Source: Psychrobacter sp. bablab_jr014 (GTDB taxonomy: Bacteria; Pseudomonadota; Gammaproteobacteria; Pseudomonadales; Moraxellaceae). From it: a stretch of 64,000 nucleotides of DNA. Positions 16,521 through 25,732 of the stretch are shown here, in pieces. The stretch lies in NCBI RefSeq assembly GCF_016464015.1, contig NZ_JACDXT010000030.1, forward strand, positions 22,449 through 86,448. The letters run 5' to 3'. Numbering within the stretch: the stretch's first letter is position 1; the number at the start of each line of letters is the position of its first letter. The translations under genes and the position numbers were made by a program. Below the pieces are notes generated by a model that did no database searches, had not been told where the DNA came from, and was given only the letters and a program-made list of their open reading frames with translations.

Positions 16521-17431
16521 TTGGTCGAATTTGTTAGCCCATTTAATAAAGCAACGAGCAAAATCAAAAAAACGCCTATATATTGAATACCTGATAACAT
16601 TTGATGCAGGAGCAACACTGCCAAAAATATCGCGGTCAAAGGTTCAAAGATAGTAAATACTGACGCGCGTGTGGCTGGTAGTTTTTCTAATGCTTTCATA
16701 TATAATGCAAAAGGTGCAATCGTACCTACCAAAGATAAGCCCAGTACATATATCCAGCTAATAACGGGAAGCTGTATCAGCTTATAATAAGTTGTATACG
16801 TGGTAGGAATGAACAATAATACAATGCCACTGAACAAAATTGACGTAAAAAAGACAAGTGGTGCAGAGTGTTTATGATGCATGGCGCGTTTACCAAGCAC
16901 ACCATATAAAGAGTAACAAACGCCAGAAAGCAGCCCAACGGCAATACCCAAGTTCCCTTCAGTAGTGCCACCCATCGTAGTCATACCAACGCCAATCACT
17001 GCTACAACTGCTAACAATGTAGCTTTATAAGTAATTCGCTCATCTAATAATAGGTGCGAGAATATCAAGCTAAAGACTGGCGCCGTATAGAGTAATGCGA
17101 CTGCTGTGCCTGCTCCCACATGAAGCACTGCAAATAAGTAGCAAACCGTCATACCCAGTACGCCAATTAGGGATTGTAGACCAAGCCCAAACCATTGACC
17201 GAGTGTTAGCCTACTTAATGGTTTCCAGATCTTAGGCAACATCGTTATAGCAATAATAGCTGCCGTTATGATACGCAATATCGTAATTTGCCAACTACTA
17301 AAACCTAATTGACTAAGATAAGTCGAAAATATACCAAGTGTGCCCCAACATATGGCCGCCATGACAATTTGTATGGTGCCAATCCATGGCTTGACATCAA
17401 CCGCTATAGGTCTGGTTTTCAATACTTCCAC
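16478..17431 (-). CDS. EamA/DMT-family transporter
   Basis: 317-residue inner-membrane protein with about ten membrane helices arranged as two EamA repeats (first: IQIVMAAICWGTLGIFSTYL...; second starting near GLLSGVCYSLYGVLGKRAM). DMT exporters move metabolites, amino acids or drugs; the substrate here is unknown. The GTG start has GAGGTGA eight bases upstream. The last ~15 residues (NVQLPRWFRRQKLS) overlap a different-frame fragment next to the broken IS, so the C-terminus may have been altered by that event. It is the gene downstream of the symporter, separated by a hairpin at 17570-17611. Confidence 0.85.
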   Translation of the reverse strand: MEVLKTRPIAVDVKPWIGTIQIVMAAICWGTLGIFSTYLSQLGFSSWQITILRIITAAIIAITMLPKIWKPLSRLTLGQWFGLGLQSLIGVLGMTVCYLFAVLHVGAGTAVALLYTAPVFSLIFSHLLLDERITYKATLLAVVAVIGVGMTTMGGTTEGNLGIAVGLLSGVCYSLYGVLGKRAMHHKHSAPLVFFTSILFSGIVLLFIPTTYTTYYKLIQLPVISWIYVLGLSLVGTIAPFALYMKALEKLPATRASVFTIFEPLTAIFLAVLLLHQMLSGIQYIGVFLILLVALLNGLTNSTNVQLPRWFRRQKLS

Positions 17432-17569
17432 GACTAGTCACCTCTATTATTAAACATAAAATGTTCGTAATATCATTGAGTAAATATAAAACTGGTACAA
17501 AATAACCGAGTGTTAATCAGCATTAGCTTATCTATACAACTCATACTTGCCAGCCTTACTGAATACGTA

Positions 17570-17611
17570 AACCGCTGAATTTATGACTATCAGTCAATAA
17601 ACTCAGCGGTT
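17570..17611 (-). terminator. Hairpin between the symporter and EamA genes
   Basis: Arms AACCGCTGA (17570-17578) and TCAGCGGTT (17603-17611) with further pairing inside (TTTAT/ATAAA and GACT/AGTC), giving a nearly continuous long stem. It lies ~45 bp after the symporter stop; only short T runs follow, so it is a likely but imperfect terminator. Confidence 0.6.
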
Positions 17612-17654
17612 AGTTTAGGCTCTGTTAAGTATTCATAAATATAAGTATCTATAT

Positions 17655-19118
17655 CTAAGCGCTGACAGCTTCTTCTGATATGGCTTTGACTCTATTAGGA
17701 ACCAATACACTAACGATCACGTAAGTGATGGCTGATGCAGCTGATCCGATAAGAGGTCCCTCTACCCAGCCGACAAGACCTGATGTTAAGAGATAACTAC
17801 TGCAAACAGCACCGACGATAATAGAGGCAATAGCAGCCATCGTTGAGCCTTTATAAAAGATAGTCACCAAAAGTACACCAGATAGAGCTGCCATTAAAGT
17901 ACCGCTAGAGAATATGCCTAGATAGCTAAGCATCGCTTCAGGTAAGAAGAAAGTACAAATGAAGGCGATAGCAGCCACAATAGCGACCCACAATCTATTC
18001 AGTTTCAATAGTTCAGCCTCAGTGCGAGGTTTATTGTCAAATACAGCCAAACGCAAATCATGTGAGGCAGCAGTTGATAAAGTATGCAAGATAGAGTTTG
18101 CCGTAGACTTCATAGCAAAAAGAATAAACAAAGTGATCACACTACCCACCACACTTGGAATAGCATTGGCTAAATACCAAGGCATTGCTTCATCGGGATT
18201 GATCAGACCTGGGTTTTTGATATGAACATATAAGCCAACGATAGGCACCAAACTCAAAACACACCCTAGAATGGCCGTATAAAAGCCTGTTTTGGCAATA
18301 CTAATATTAGATTTCATCGCCAAAAAACGTACTGACATATAAGGCAATGCAGTACTAAAAATAAGCGCATAGACAAATACTAGAAAAACAGAAGCTTTGG
18401 CATTACCATATGGGTTAGAACTCTCTGGATTGACAAGGTTTGGATCTATCGCATTCAGCTGCGTCATCATATCTGCTAACGGAATGTCAGTGAACACCTG
18501 AACCACTATATAAATGGCAGCAGTGGTCATCCCAATCACCATAAAAGTATCAGTCCAAGCAACAGCGAGCAATCCGCCTGCCATGGTATAAACAGTAATA
18601 ATCACCAATAAAAGCGCAGAAGCCAGAAGAGGTGAAATACCGAGCCAGCTACTACCCAACATACCAAGCGCTCTAATCTGAGCCGTCAAAAATACGGTCA
18701 AAAATATAATCATGCCCAAAGACGTGATAATACGCAAAGTGCGAGCAGATATTGAATTTCGATCATTACAGTGCAAGTTGACAATAAATTCAGGAATGGT
18801 ACTACTACCCATCTTCATGGCTCTATTACGCAAATAGACCGCAAAGAATAATACGGCGACGACCATGGCTGGTGCAAAAAAGAAATTACCTAAAAGCTCA
18901 ATCGTCCCATATTGGTATGCGGCACCAGGTGAACCCATAAAGCCCCAACCACTAAACCCAGTCGCCACGACAGTACCTGCTATAACAAAAGGCCCTAATG
19001 AGCGACCGGCTACTAAAAAACCACTTTCCTCATCTGCTGACATGACTTTTGACGCTTTACTAGCCAATACAATGAGAAGTGCAATTGCTGCTAACAATAT
19101 CATCCAATTAATAAACAT
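17655..19118 (-). CDS. Sodium:solute symporter (SSS family), candidate creatine transporter
   Basis: 487-residue inner-membrane protein with ~13 hydrophobic helices. SSS features include ESGFLVAGRSLGPFVIAGT, ATGFSGWGFMGSPGAAYQYG and YTMAGGLLAVAWTDTFMV. The ATG at 19118 has GAGG seven bases upstream and is preferred to the ATG at 19136. It lies between a 35-residue membrane peptide gene and EamA, downstream of creatinase on the same strand. Transport of creatine or a related guanidino/betaine-like compound is inferred from the neighbour; the family also carries proline, choline, pantothenate and acetate. Confidence 0.85.
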   Translation of the reverse strand: MFINWMILLAAIALLIVLASKASKVMSADEESGFLVAGRSLGPFVIAGTVVATGFSGWGFMGSPGAAYQYGTIELLGNFFFAPAMVVAVLFFAVYLRNRAMKMGSSTIPEFIVNLHCNDRNSISARTLRIITSLGMIIFLTVFLTAQIRALGMLGSSWLGISPLLASALLLVIITVYTMAGGLLAVAWTDTFMVIGMTTAAIYIVVQVFTDIPLADMMTQLNAIDPNLVNPESSNPYGNAKASVFLVFVYALIFSTALPYMSVRFLAMKSNISIAKTGFYTAILGCVLSLVPIVGLYVHIKNPGLINPDEAMPWYLANAIPSVVGSVITLFILFAMKSTANSILHTLSTAASHDLRLAVFDNKPRTEAELLKLNRLWVAIVAAIAFICTFFLPEAMLSYLGIFSSGTLMAALSGVLLVTIFYKGSTMAAIASIIVGAVCSSYLLTSGLVGWVEGPLIGSAASAITYVIVSVLVPNRVKAISEEAVSA

Positions 19119-19144
19119 GTCGATTCCTCGTATCATTTACTACA

Positions 19145-19252
19145 TTACTTGTTATGACGCTCTACGAAGAAATAACTCACTGCCAGTAATAGCGTCAGTA
19201 CATTAATGGTCAAAAACCAAAATAACGTCCAGCTGTTAAGAAACAGGTCCAT
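19145..19252 (-). CDS. 35-residue single-span membrane protein upstream of the symporter
   Basis: A short frame starting ATG 19252 with AAGGA nine bases upstream: MDLFLNSWTLFWFLTINVLT, then LLLAVSYFFVERHNK and TAA. It is one hydrophobic helix with a charged C-terminal end, and stops 27 bp before the symporter start, so the two are very likely co-transcribed. Small single-span partners occur immediately before several SSS and related symporters; I infer a stabilising or regulatory role for the transporter. The ribosome-binding site and spacing support real translation; the function is unproven. Confidence 0.65.
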   Translation of the reverse strand: MDLFLNSWTLFWFLTINVLTLLLAVSYFFVERHNK

Positions 19253-19398
19253 AATGTTATTTCCTTAATAAGTAAAATATGAAAATAATTGCATTGTGCG
19301 AGGCGCATCATCATCTATATTGGCGGGCTTAAAATAAGAAACTTATTCATGGTAGCCCACTCAATATAGACAGTATTTATTGATGACACTCCCCTACA

Positions 19399-20715
19399 TT
19401 AACGACCGATAATATTATGCTCAGGGCCGTACTTAAAGCCTGTGATATTATCAGCGCCCGTCTCATTGATGACTAAAATGTCATGCTCTCGATAACCGCC
19501 AGCACCCGGCATGCCCTCTGGAATCATAATCATCGGCTCCATAGAGATGACCATACCTGGCTCAAGCACTGTTTCAATATCTTCACGTAGCTCAAGTCCT
19601 GCCTCGCGTCCATAATAATGGCTGAGCACACCAAAAGAATGTCCATAACCAAAGCTGCGTTTTTCTAATAAGTCGTATTTTGCATAAATTTTATTCAGCT
19701 CATGTGCGATATCGCAGCAGCGCACGCCAGGTTTTATAAGCTCAAGACCTGCTTCATGCACTTCACAATTTATCTGCCAGTAGCGTAGTGAATCTGCATC
19801 ACATTTATCCAAGAACAATGTGCGTTCAAGCGCGGTATAGTAGCCTGCTATCATAGAAAAACAGTTAAGACTCAAGATATCACCCGACTGGACACGACGA
19901 TTGGTTACTGGATTATGGGCACCATCCGTATTAATACCTGACTGAAACCATGTCCATGTATCCATGAGTTCTACTTGACCAAACTGCTCCCCAATAGCCT
20001 TCACCATCGCTTGTGTAGATGCCAAGGCAACTTCGTATTCGGGCACGCCATCATAAACAGCCTGTACCAATGCCGCCCCACCAATATCACAGACCTGAGC
20101 GCCCTTTGTTATTAGCGCTATTTCTTCAGAGGACTTAACCATTCTCATGGTCATACATGCTAGGCTAATATCAACAAACTCTACATTGGGTAAAATAGCT
20201 TTGAGCTTAGCAAAGCGATCCATTGGTAAATGATCAAACTCAATACCTACACGGCCGTGATGAGGAAGTTGTTGAGCAACGGCTTTGAAATAGTTATCAC
20301 GCTCCCAATCAGTGTAAACAATATTATTGTCGCCCACAGTACGCCGCCAAGGCTGTCCACCATCGATATTGGCAGAGATTGACACGACTTCTTTTGAAGT
20401 AACGACTAGTCCATAAGGTCGCCCAAAAGAGCAATATATAAAGTCAGAGTAGTAATTGATGTTATGTATCGAGGTGAAAAGCGCCGCCACAATGCCATGA
20501 TTATCTAAATACTCACGAAGTTTCTCATGACGATTTGCATATTCTTGATGACTAAAAGTCGGTTGCACTTTCTGGCCGTTTTTAATTTCGATTAGACTTG
20601 GGAGATGCGGATTATCTAATGAGCCATCTAAAGAGGTTAGGTTTAATGAATTCATCGATTTTCGAGAAAAATCTGTAGAAGATAACGCGCTAGTAAGGTC
20701 TTTTAGTGCTGACAT
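19399..20715 (-). CDS. Creatinase (creatine amidinohydrolase, EC 3.5.3.3)
   Basis: Cytoplasmic enzyme hydrolysing creatine to sarcosine and urea. The 438-residue protein has the pita-bread M24 fold and is strongly similar in recall to Pseudomonas creatinase: INYYSDFIYCSFGRPYGLVV, ANIDGGQPWRRTVG, MDTWTWFQSGINTDGAHNPV, FGYGHSFGVLSHYYGREAG, EPGMVISMEPMIMIPEG. With start ATG 20715 (GGAG seven bases upstream), His267 and Arg99 correspond to catalytic His232 and Arg64 of the Pseudomonas enzyme, shifted by 35 residues because of an extra Ser/Leu-rich N-terminus. The M24 metal ligands of aminopeptidases are not the basis of this enzyme. Divergent from a GlxA-type regulator; urea produced could feed the urease cluster nearby. 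Confidence 0.9.
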   Translation of the reverse strand: MSALKDLTSALSSTDFSRKSMNSLNLTSLDGSLDNPHLPSLIEIKNGQKVQPTFSHQEYANRHEKLREYLDNHGIVAALFTSIHNINYYSDFIYCSFGRPYGLVVTSKEVVSISANIDGGQPWRRTVGDNNIVYTDWERDNYFKAVAQQLPHHGRVGIEFDHLPMDRFAKLKAILPNVEFVDISLACMTMRMVKSSEEIALITKGAQVCDIGGAALVQAVYDGVPEYEVALASTQAMVKAIGEQFGQVELMDTWTWFQSGINTDGAHNPVTNRRVQSGDILSLNCFSMIAGYYTALERTLFLDKCDADSLRYWQINCEVHEAGLELIKPGVRCCDIAHELNKIYAKYDLLEKRSFGYGHSFGVLSHYYGREAGLELREDIETVLEPGMVISMEPMIMIPEGMPGAGGYREHDILVINETGADNITGFKYGPEHNIIGR

Positions 20716-20798
20716 GGAACGTCTCCAAAGTAGGTAATAATTAACTGAGAACACGTTCGATAATAGAGGTAAAATTAATAAGGTATTTTTTCATAAGC

Positions 20799-20831
20799 GA
20801 CATTTTATGTTTATAATCGGACATATGGACA
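20799..20831. promoter_or_regulatory. Candidate operator between creatinase and its regulator
   Basis: GACAT occurs at 20799-20803 and 20820-20824, 21 bp apart (two helical turns), and GGACA at 20827-20831. AraC-family proteins usually bind two direct half-sites on one helix face, so this 167-bp divergent region is the likely target of the adjacent regulator. The motif is short and unproven. Confidence 0.35.
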
Positions 20832-20882
20832 AACAACTTAACATTAGCCAGAACTTTAGGTATGTTCTAAAGGCGACAAAAA

Positions 20883-21863
20883 ATGACTCAGATAACGGAA
20901 AAGATGATAGACAAGCCTAGGCGTATTGGGTTTCTACTGATTAATGGCTTTACCATGCTGGCGTTCAGCAATATCATTGAGCCACTTCGAATGGCGAATT
21001 ATGTGAGCGAGCAACTCTTATACTCGTGGGTGGTGGCAGGGTTCGATGACAATAAAACCAGTAGTAGTAACGGTATTAAGTTAAGTCATACTGCACCACT
21101 CGACTACTTATTAACCTGCGACTTGGTATTTGTATGCGGAGGACACCAAACAGATTACTTGGAATCTAGTAGGCTCATTACCTTAATTCAGCGATTGGCA
21201 GTACGGGATATTGCACTTGGCGGTTTGTGTACAGGAGCGCTAGCATTGGCTGCTGCGGGCTTACTTGAGCAGCAAGCAGCCTCATTGCATTGGGAGAACA
21301 TCAGCGTAGCCCAAGAAAACTATCCAGGTGTTATTTTTAATGACCAAATATTTACAATAGCACCGCAGCTATATTCTTGTTCAGGTGGAGCTTGCGCATT
21401 GGATATGACTTTACATATCATCAATAAGCATCATGGTCATCATATCGTTTCCAAGATACAAGACATGTTTATTATCACCTCTATACGTGAGCCTACTTAT
21501 GTACAGCATATGCCCAAGCCAAAAATACTGAGCAGTAGCTATACCAATGTAATAGATGCTATTGCATTGATGAAAACCAATCTTGAAGAGCCTTTAAGCG
21601 TTAAGGATATTGCCCATCATCTTGGATTATCAAGTAGACAATTACAGCGCATATTTAAGAAAAATTTTAGTTGTTCACCGCAACAGTATTACGTGCGATT
21701 GCGCCTTGAACACGCCAAATATATTCTTAAACATACTACGCTGCCTATTAGCCAAATCGTACTAGCAAGCGGCTTTATCGATAACAGTGCATTCTCTAGC
21801 GCCTTCAAAAAAAACTATGGCATGACACCAAGCCATTACAGGCAAGAGAATCAGCTGATATAA
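20883..21863 (+). CDS. GlxA/GbdR-type AraC-family transcriptional regulator
   Basis: 326 residues. The N-terminal ~190 residues form a DJ-1/PfpI (class I glutamine amidotransferase-like) sensor domain (RIGFLLINGFTMLAFSNIIEPLR, VFVCGGHQTDYL, GGLCTGALALAAAG). The C-terminal ~100 residues are an AraC double HTH (VKDIAHHLGLSSRQLQRIFKKNF, QIVLASGFIDNSAFSSAFKKNYGMTPSHYR). Relatives (GbdR, SouR, CdhR) control glycine-betaine, sarcosine and carnitine catabolism in Pseudomonas. Being divergent from creatinase, it most likely activates creatine use in response to creatine or sarcosine. A hairpin terminator follows at 22021-22053. Confidence 0.88.
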   Translation: MTQITEKMIDKPRRIGFLLINGFTMLAFSNIIEPLRMANYVSEQLLYSWVVAGFDDNKTSSSNGIKLSHTAPLDYLLTCDLVFVCGGHQTDYLESSRLITLIQRLAVRDIALGGLCTGALALAAAGLLEQQAASLHWENISVAQENYPGVIFNDQIFTIAPQLYSCSGGACALDMTLHIINKHHGHHIVSKIQDMFIITSIREPTYVQHMPKPKILSSSYTNVIDAIALMKTNLEEPLSVKDIAHHLGLSSRQLQRIFKKNFSCSPQQYYVRLRLEHAKYILKHTTLPISQIVLASGFIDNSAFSSAFKKNYGMTPSHYRQENQLI

Positions 21864-22020
21864 CCTATTTCTTATTGACGCAGTAACTAGGATGGATTAA
21901 CGGTATTCTTTGACTACCCTAAAGACATCAGAAAATCACTTTATGATTATGTTTGATGATCGTGTTAGTAAGCCTTTAATCTAAATGGCAGTTACATAGA
22001 ATGTGGGATACTCTCATTAC

Positions 22021-22053
22021 CCCTTATACGCCTTGAGCTATAAGGGTTTTTTT
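22021..22053 (+). terminator. Rho-independent terminator after the GlxA-type regulator
   Basis: Stem CCCTTATA / TATAAGGG with a 10-base loop followed by seven T. Confidence 0.85.
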
Positions 22054-22223
22054 ATTGCCGAATTACAATTAACTAAACCTGTCAACAGCGCTTCTTTACC
22101 AACTTAAACCTATTTTGATATTTAGACTTATCAAGACAGTAGAACCCTCTACCCTTCCAACACATTTATTCTGCCCAGTTTTAGCCCCTTAAAGAAACAA
22201 TGGCTTTTATTCACAAGTATTAA

Positions 22224-22350
22224 TAAACCATCGTGGTGCATAGGAGCCTATAGGTCTGGTCTATTTTGGTGCAAAAAAAGAAGGCTTCGTACTCAACAAA
22301 GAACCACAGTGGTGCAATTTTCTATATTTTTGGCTGGCATAGATATTGAA
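22224..22350 (+). promoter_or_regulatory. Three NtrC-like sites and a sigma-54-like promoter upstream of urtA
   Basis: The heptamer TGGTGCA occurs at 22234-22240, 22267-22273 and 22310-22316. Each is the right arm of the NtrC consensus TGCACCA-NNN-TGGTGCA; left arms match partly (TAAACCA, TGGTCTA and AGAACCA, i.e. 5, 4 and 5 of 7). At 22335-22350 TGGCAT-AGATA-TTGAA resembles a -24/-12 element (consensus TGGCAC-N5-TTGCA) with correct spacing but GA instead of GC at -12. urtA starts 78 bp further on. This suggests nitrogen-limitation control of urea uptake. Confidence 0.5.
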
Positions 22351-22427
22351 GTAATAAAAATAGTAAAACAGTCAAAGCCAATTGATTGACTCACCTTGTT
22401 GCTATTTTACTCTTTTTGGAGAAGTTT

Positions 22428-23777
22428 ATGTGTTTATTGCTGACCCTTGCTACCGCTACCCCACTGAATAGCGCCCCTCATACCGACTTACGATTGACCT
22501 CACGCTTATCTATAGTGGCGCTTGCCGTTGTAGGTAGTTTGAGCCTTGCTGGCTGTCAAAAGCCAGCCGAGACGAGCTCGGAGACGACAGCTAGCGATAC
22601 CACCACTCAAAGCGCAGCGGCGGCTAATGGCGATACTATTAAAGTCGGTATTTTGCACTCTTTATCAGGGACGATGGCCATCTCTGAGACCTCGCTAAAG
22701 GACACCGCGCTAATGACGATTGAGGAGATTAATGCCAACGGCGGGGTGCTCGGCAAGCAATTAGAGCCTGTCGTCGTTGACCCTGCCTCTGACTGGCCGT
22801 TATTTGCTGAAAAAGCACGCCAGCTCCTCACACAAGATAAAGTAGATGTCATCTTTGGGGGCTGGACCTCAGTGTCGCGTAAGTCGGTACTGCCCGTCGT
22901 TGAAGAGCTCAATGGCTTGATGTTTTATCCGGTGCAGTACGAAGGTCAAGAGCAGTCCGAAAACATCTTTTATACTGGTGCGGCGCCCAATCAGCAAGCT
23001 ATTCCTGCCGTTGAATACTTGATGAGTCCTGAAGGCGGTAGCGCTGAGCGCTTTGTATTATTAGGCACAGATTATGTCTATCCTCGTACCACCAACCAGA
23101 TACTACGCGCTTTTTTACAGTCTAAAGGCGTTGCCGATAGCGACATTATGGAAGAGTACACGCCATTTGGTTTTAGCAATTATCAAACCATCGTCTCTAA
23201 TATCAAAAACTTCGCTACGGGCAAAAAGACAGCAGTCATATCAACCATCAACGGCGACTCCAACGTGCCTTTTTATCGCGAGCTTGGTAATCAAGGTATT
23301 GACGCCGCTGATATTCCAGTCATGGCATTCTCAGTTGGTGAAGAGGAGCTACGCGGTATCGATACTAGCGCGCTGCAAGGGCACTTAGCGGCATGGAACT
23401 ACTTTATGTCGGTCAAAAACCCAACCAATAACGACTTTACCAAAAAGTACAAGCAGTATGCGCTCGATAACAACTTACCCAATGCCGACAATGTCGTCAC
23501 TAACGACCCTATGGAGGCCACCTACGTCGGTATCAATATGTGGAAGCAGGCGGTGGAGGACGCGGGTAGCACAGATGTGGACAAAGTCCGTATCAGTATG
23601 GGCGGTCAGACTTTTGCTGCCCCTTCAGGCTATACGCTAAAGATGGATGCAGAGAACCATCACTTGTGGAAACCGGTCATGATCGGTCAGATTCGCCCCG
23701 ATGGTCAATTTGATGTGGTCTATAAGACACCCGAGGTTATCCAAGCTTCACCGTGGAGCCAGTACATTCCTAAGTAA
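22428..23777 (+). CDS. urtA: UrtA, urea ABC transporter substrate-binding lipoprotein
   Basis: 449-residue periplasmic binding protein that captures urea for the UrtBC permease. ATG 22428 has GGAG six bases upstream; an upstream frame start at 22386 lacks one. A lipoprotein signal ends in SLAGC (Cys about residue 43). The mature part is a Peripla_BP type protein starting TIKVGILHSLSGTMAISETSLKD and containing VDPASDWPLFAEKAR, VIFGGWTSVSRKSVLPV and FYPVQYEGQE, all typical of UrtA/FmdD. First gene of urtABCDE, directly after the NtrC-like sites, so probably induced by nitrogen limitation. Confidence 0.93.
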   Translation: MCLLLTLATATPLNSAPHTDLRLTSRLSIVALAVVGSLSLAGCQKPAETSSETTASDTTTQSAAAANGDTIKVGILHSLSGTMAISETSLKDTALMTIEEINANGGVLGKQLEPVVVDPASDWPLFAEKARQLLTQDKVDVIFGGWTSVSRKSVLPVVEELNGLMFYPVQYEGQEQSENIFYTGAAPNQQAIPAVEYLMSPEGGSAERFVLLGTDYVYPRTTNQILRAFLQSKGVADSDIMEEYTPFGFSNYQTIVSNIKNFATGKKTAVISTINGDSNVPFYRELGNQGIDAADIPVMAFSVGEEELRGIDTSALQGHLAAWNYFMSVKNPTNNDFTKKYKQYALDNNLPNADNVVTNDPMEATYVGINMWKQAVEDAGSTDVDKVRISMGGQTFAAPSGYTLKMDAENHHLWKPVMIGQIRPDGQFDVVYKTPEVIQASPWSQYIPK

Positions 23778-23898
23778 GGATTATCCTAAGCTTTACTTTC
23801 TTATTGGTATCAATATCAGCAAACCTTGATAGTCCCGCCAAGCTATAGGCTAGCTTGGCAGGGTTGGAGGAGTGTTGACTATAAAAAAGGATTCCACT

Positions 23899-25722
23899 AT
23901 GTCGCCTTATCCCTCTTTTATATATGACGCCCAGGCTAGCGGCTTTAACAAGGCCTTTAGTGCTGTTAGTCTGAGCCTATCATTTGTGCTTCTTTGCTTA
24001 GCATTTATGCTCGCTTTAACCCCGCTTCCCGCTTCGGCTGCCGACACCGCAGTAGATAGTCATTCCCCTGCCAATACAGTAACCAATACAGTAGCGACCA
24101 CCTCTAATCTTGCCAACGATGATAAGAGTTTGCTTACGCAAAATGCGCAGTCTTTGACTACGCCTGCCACGCTTACCAGTCCAGTTACCAGTCCAATTAA
24201 CAGTCAGGGCGATGCCATTGAGCAGTTTGTGGCTGCAGACTTTAGTCAGCGCCAAGCGATGCTGGGTCAGTGGCCAGGCTCCGCTGAGAGTCTCGATACG
24301 TTAGTTGAGCTGATTGATAATGATGAGCTGTATCAAGGCAACGGTGGGCAAACTTATTTGCTAAACGCTGATGACGAGCTGTTTACCTATCCTGATAGAG
24401 ATCTGACGGACGAATGGCCAAGCGATCTGGCGCAAGTAACATTGACTAATGCCCTGCGCTCCGCACTGGTGTTTGGGCAAGCAAAAGTAAAGCTGGATTC
24501 AGACGATCCGGCGCAGCGCTTGCAAGCGGTGAGTATCCTTGCTGATAACATCGAACAAATAGACCCTGCAATAGTCAGCGCAGCAGCCGTGCGCGAAGAT
24601 GACGCGGAGGTGAGCGCCGCGCTTAGTACCTTGCAGGCGAGGCTAGACTTTCGCGATGGCGACGTGGCTACCCAAATCGCCGCGCTTGACGTGCTCGCTG
24701 ACAGCGATAGCCCGCAAGTGTTAATCGATGTCAAACAGGCGTTGGCAAACGACAATCTTGACCCTAATCTTAAGGCGGCGTTGCTGGCGGCTGAAGCAAG
24801 TATTGAGCGGCGCATCTTGATCAGCACGTGGACGGGGCATCTGTTCACTGGTCTTAGTACTGCCAGTATCTTACTACTAGCAGCGCTAGGGCTTGCGATT
24901 ACCTTTGGGCTGCTTGGCGTCATCAATATGGCACATGGCGAGCTGATTATGATTGGCGCGTACACCACTTATGTGGTGCAAAACCTATTTCAAGCCTATC
25001 TGCCTGAGATGGCAAGCTGGTACTTACTCGCCGCGATACCCAGTGCGTTTTTGGTCAGCGCTGTGATCGGTATGGTCATCGAGCGTATCGTGATCCGTCC
25101 GCTCTATGGGCGTGAGCTTGAGACCTTACTGGCGACGTTTGGTATCAGTTTAATTTTGATGCAGCTGATACGCATGGTGTTTGGCGCGCAAAACGTCGAG
25201 GTCAGCAATGTCTCATGGCTTAGCGGCGCGTATCAAGTGTCCGCAAGCCTTGCCCTTCCCTATAACCGCATCGCTATCATCGGCTTTACGGTCGTTATTC
25301 TGCTGCTATTGGTGTATTTACTTAACAAAACGCGCTTTGGGCTATTTGTACGCGCGGTAACGCAAAATCGGCAGATGGCACGCGCGGTTGGTATCTCCTC
25401 TGCGCGCATCGATATGCTGGCCTTTGGGCTTGGCTCGGGGCTGGCAGGATTGGCAGGCTGCGCACTCGCGCAAGTCGGCAACGTCGGACCAAGCTTAGGT
25501 CAGACGTATATCATCGACGCGTTCTTAGTTGTCGTTGTCGGCGGTGTCGGTCAAGTATGGGGCGCAGTGCTCGCCTCTTTAGGTTTAGGCGTCAGTGGTA
25601 CGGTGCTTGAGATTGGTATTGGCGCGGTGCTTGCCAAAATTGTATTACTGGTTCTTGTGATTCTGTTTATTCAGAAGCGGCCACAAGGTTTATTTGCACT
25701 AAAAGGCCGTTTTGTTGATTAA
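23899..25722 (+). CDS. urtB: UrtB, urea ABC transporter permease
   Basis: 607 residues from ATG 23899 (AAGGA seven bases upstream). It begins with a signal-like hydrophobic segment (SLSLSFVLLCLAFMLALTPL), then a ~270-residue exported region: a low-complexity Thr/Asn/Ser stretch and helical repeat-like sequence. The LivH-type permease half starts near ISTWTGHLFTGLSTASILLL and has eight or so membrane helices (GLLGVINMAHGELIMIGAY, LATFGISLILMQ). UrtB proteins commonly carry such an N-terminal domain, but this one is longer than usual. Overlap-free, it is followed 10 bp later by urtC. Confidence 0.92.
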   Translation: MSPYPSFIYDAQASGFNKAFSAVSLSLSFVLLCLAFMLALTPLPASAADTAVDSHSPANTVTNTVATTSNLANDDKSLLTQNAQSLTTPATLTSPVTSPINSQGDAIEQFVAADFSQRQAMLGQWPGSAESLDTLVELIDNDELYQGNGGQTYLLNADDELFTYPDRDLTDEWPSDLAQVTLTNALRSALVFGQAKVKLDSDDPAQRLQAVSILADNIEQIDPAIVSAAAVREDDAEVSAALSTLQARLDFRDGDVATQIAALDVLADSDSPQVLIDVKQALANDNLDPNLKAALLAAEASIERRILISTWTGHLFTGLSTASILLLAALGLAITFGLLGVINMAHGELIMIGAYTTYVVQNLFQAYLPEMASWYLLAAIPSAFLVSAVIGMVIERIVIRPLYGRELETLLATFGISLILMQLIRMVFGAQNVEVSNVSWLSGAYQVSASLALPYNRIAIIGFTVVILLLLVYLLNKTRFGLFVRAVTQNRQMARAVGISSARIDMLAFGLGSGLAGLAGCALAQVGNVGPSLGQTYIIDAFLVVVVGGVGQVWGAVLASLGLGVSGTVLEIGIGAVLAKIVLLVLVILFIQKRPQGLFALKGRFVD

Positions 25723-25732
25723 GGAGAAGGCT

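Larger units (their letters stand above)
21864..22427. other. Intergenic region with glxA-type terminator and urtA control elements
   Basis: 564 bp without a supported gene. It contains a terminator (22021-22053), then three TGGTGCA-type sites and a sigma-54-like element before urtA, described separately. No further structure seen in 22054-22220. Confidence 0.7.

Noticed and set aside
19399..20715. Annotation of the M24 protein as an Xaa-Pro aminopeptidase
   Set aside because: Its motifs (INYYSDFIYCSFGRP, WFQSGINTDGAHNPV, GHSFGVLSHYYGREAG) match creatinase throughout.
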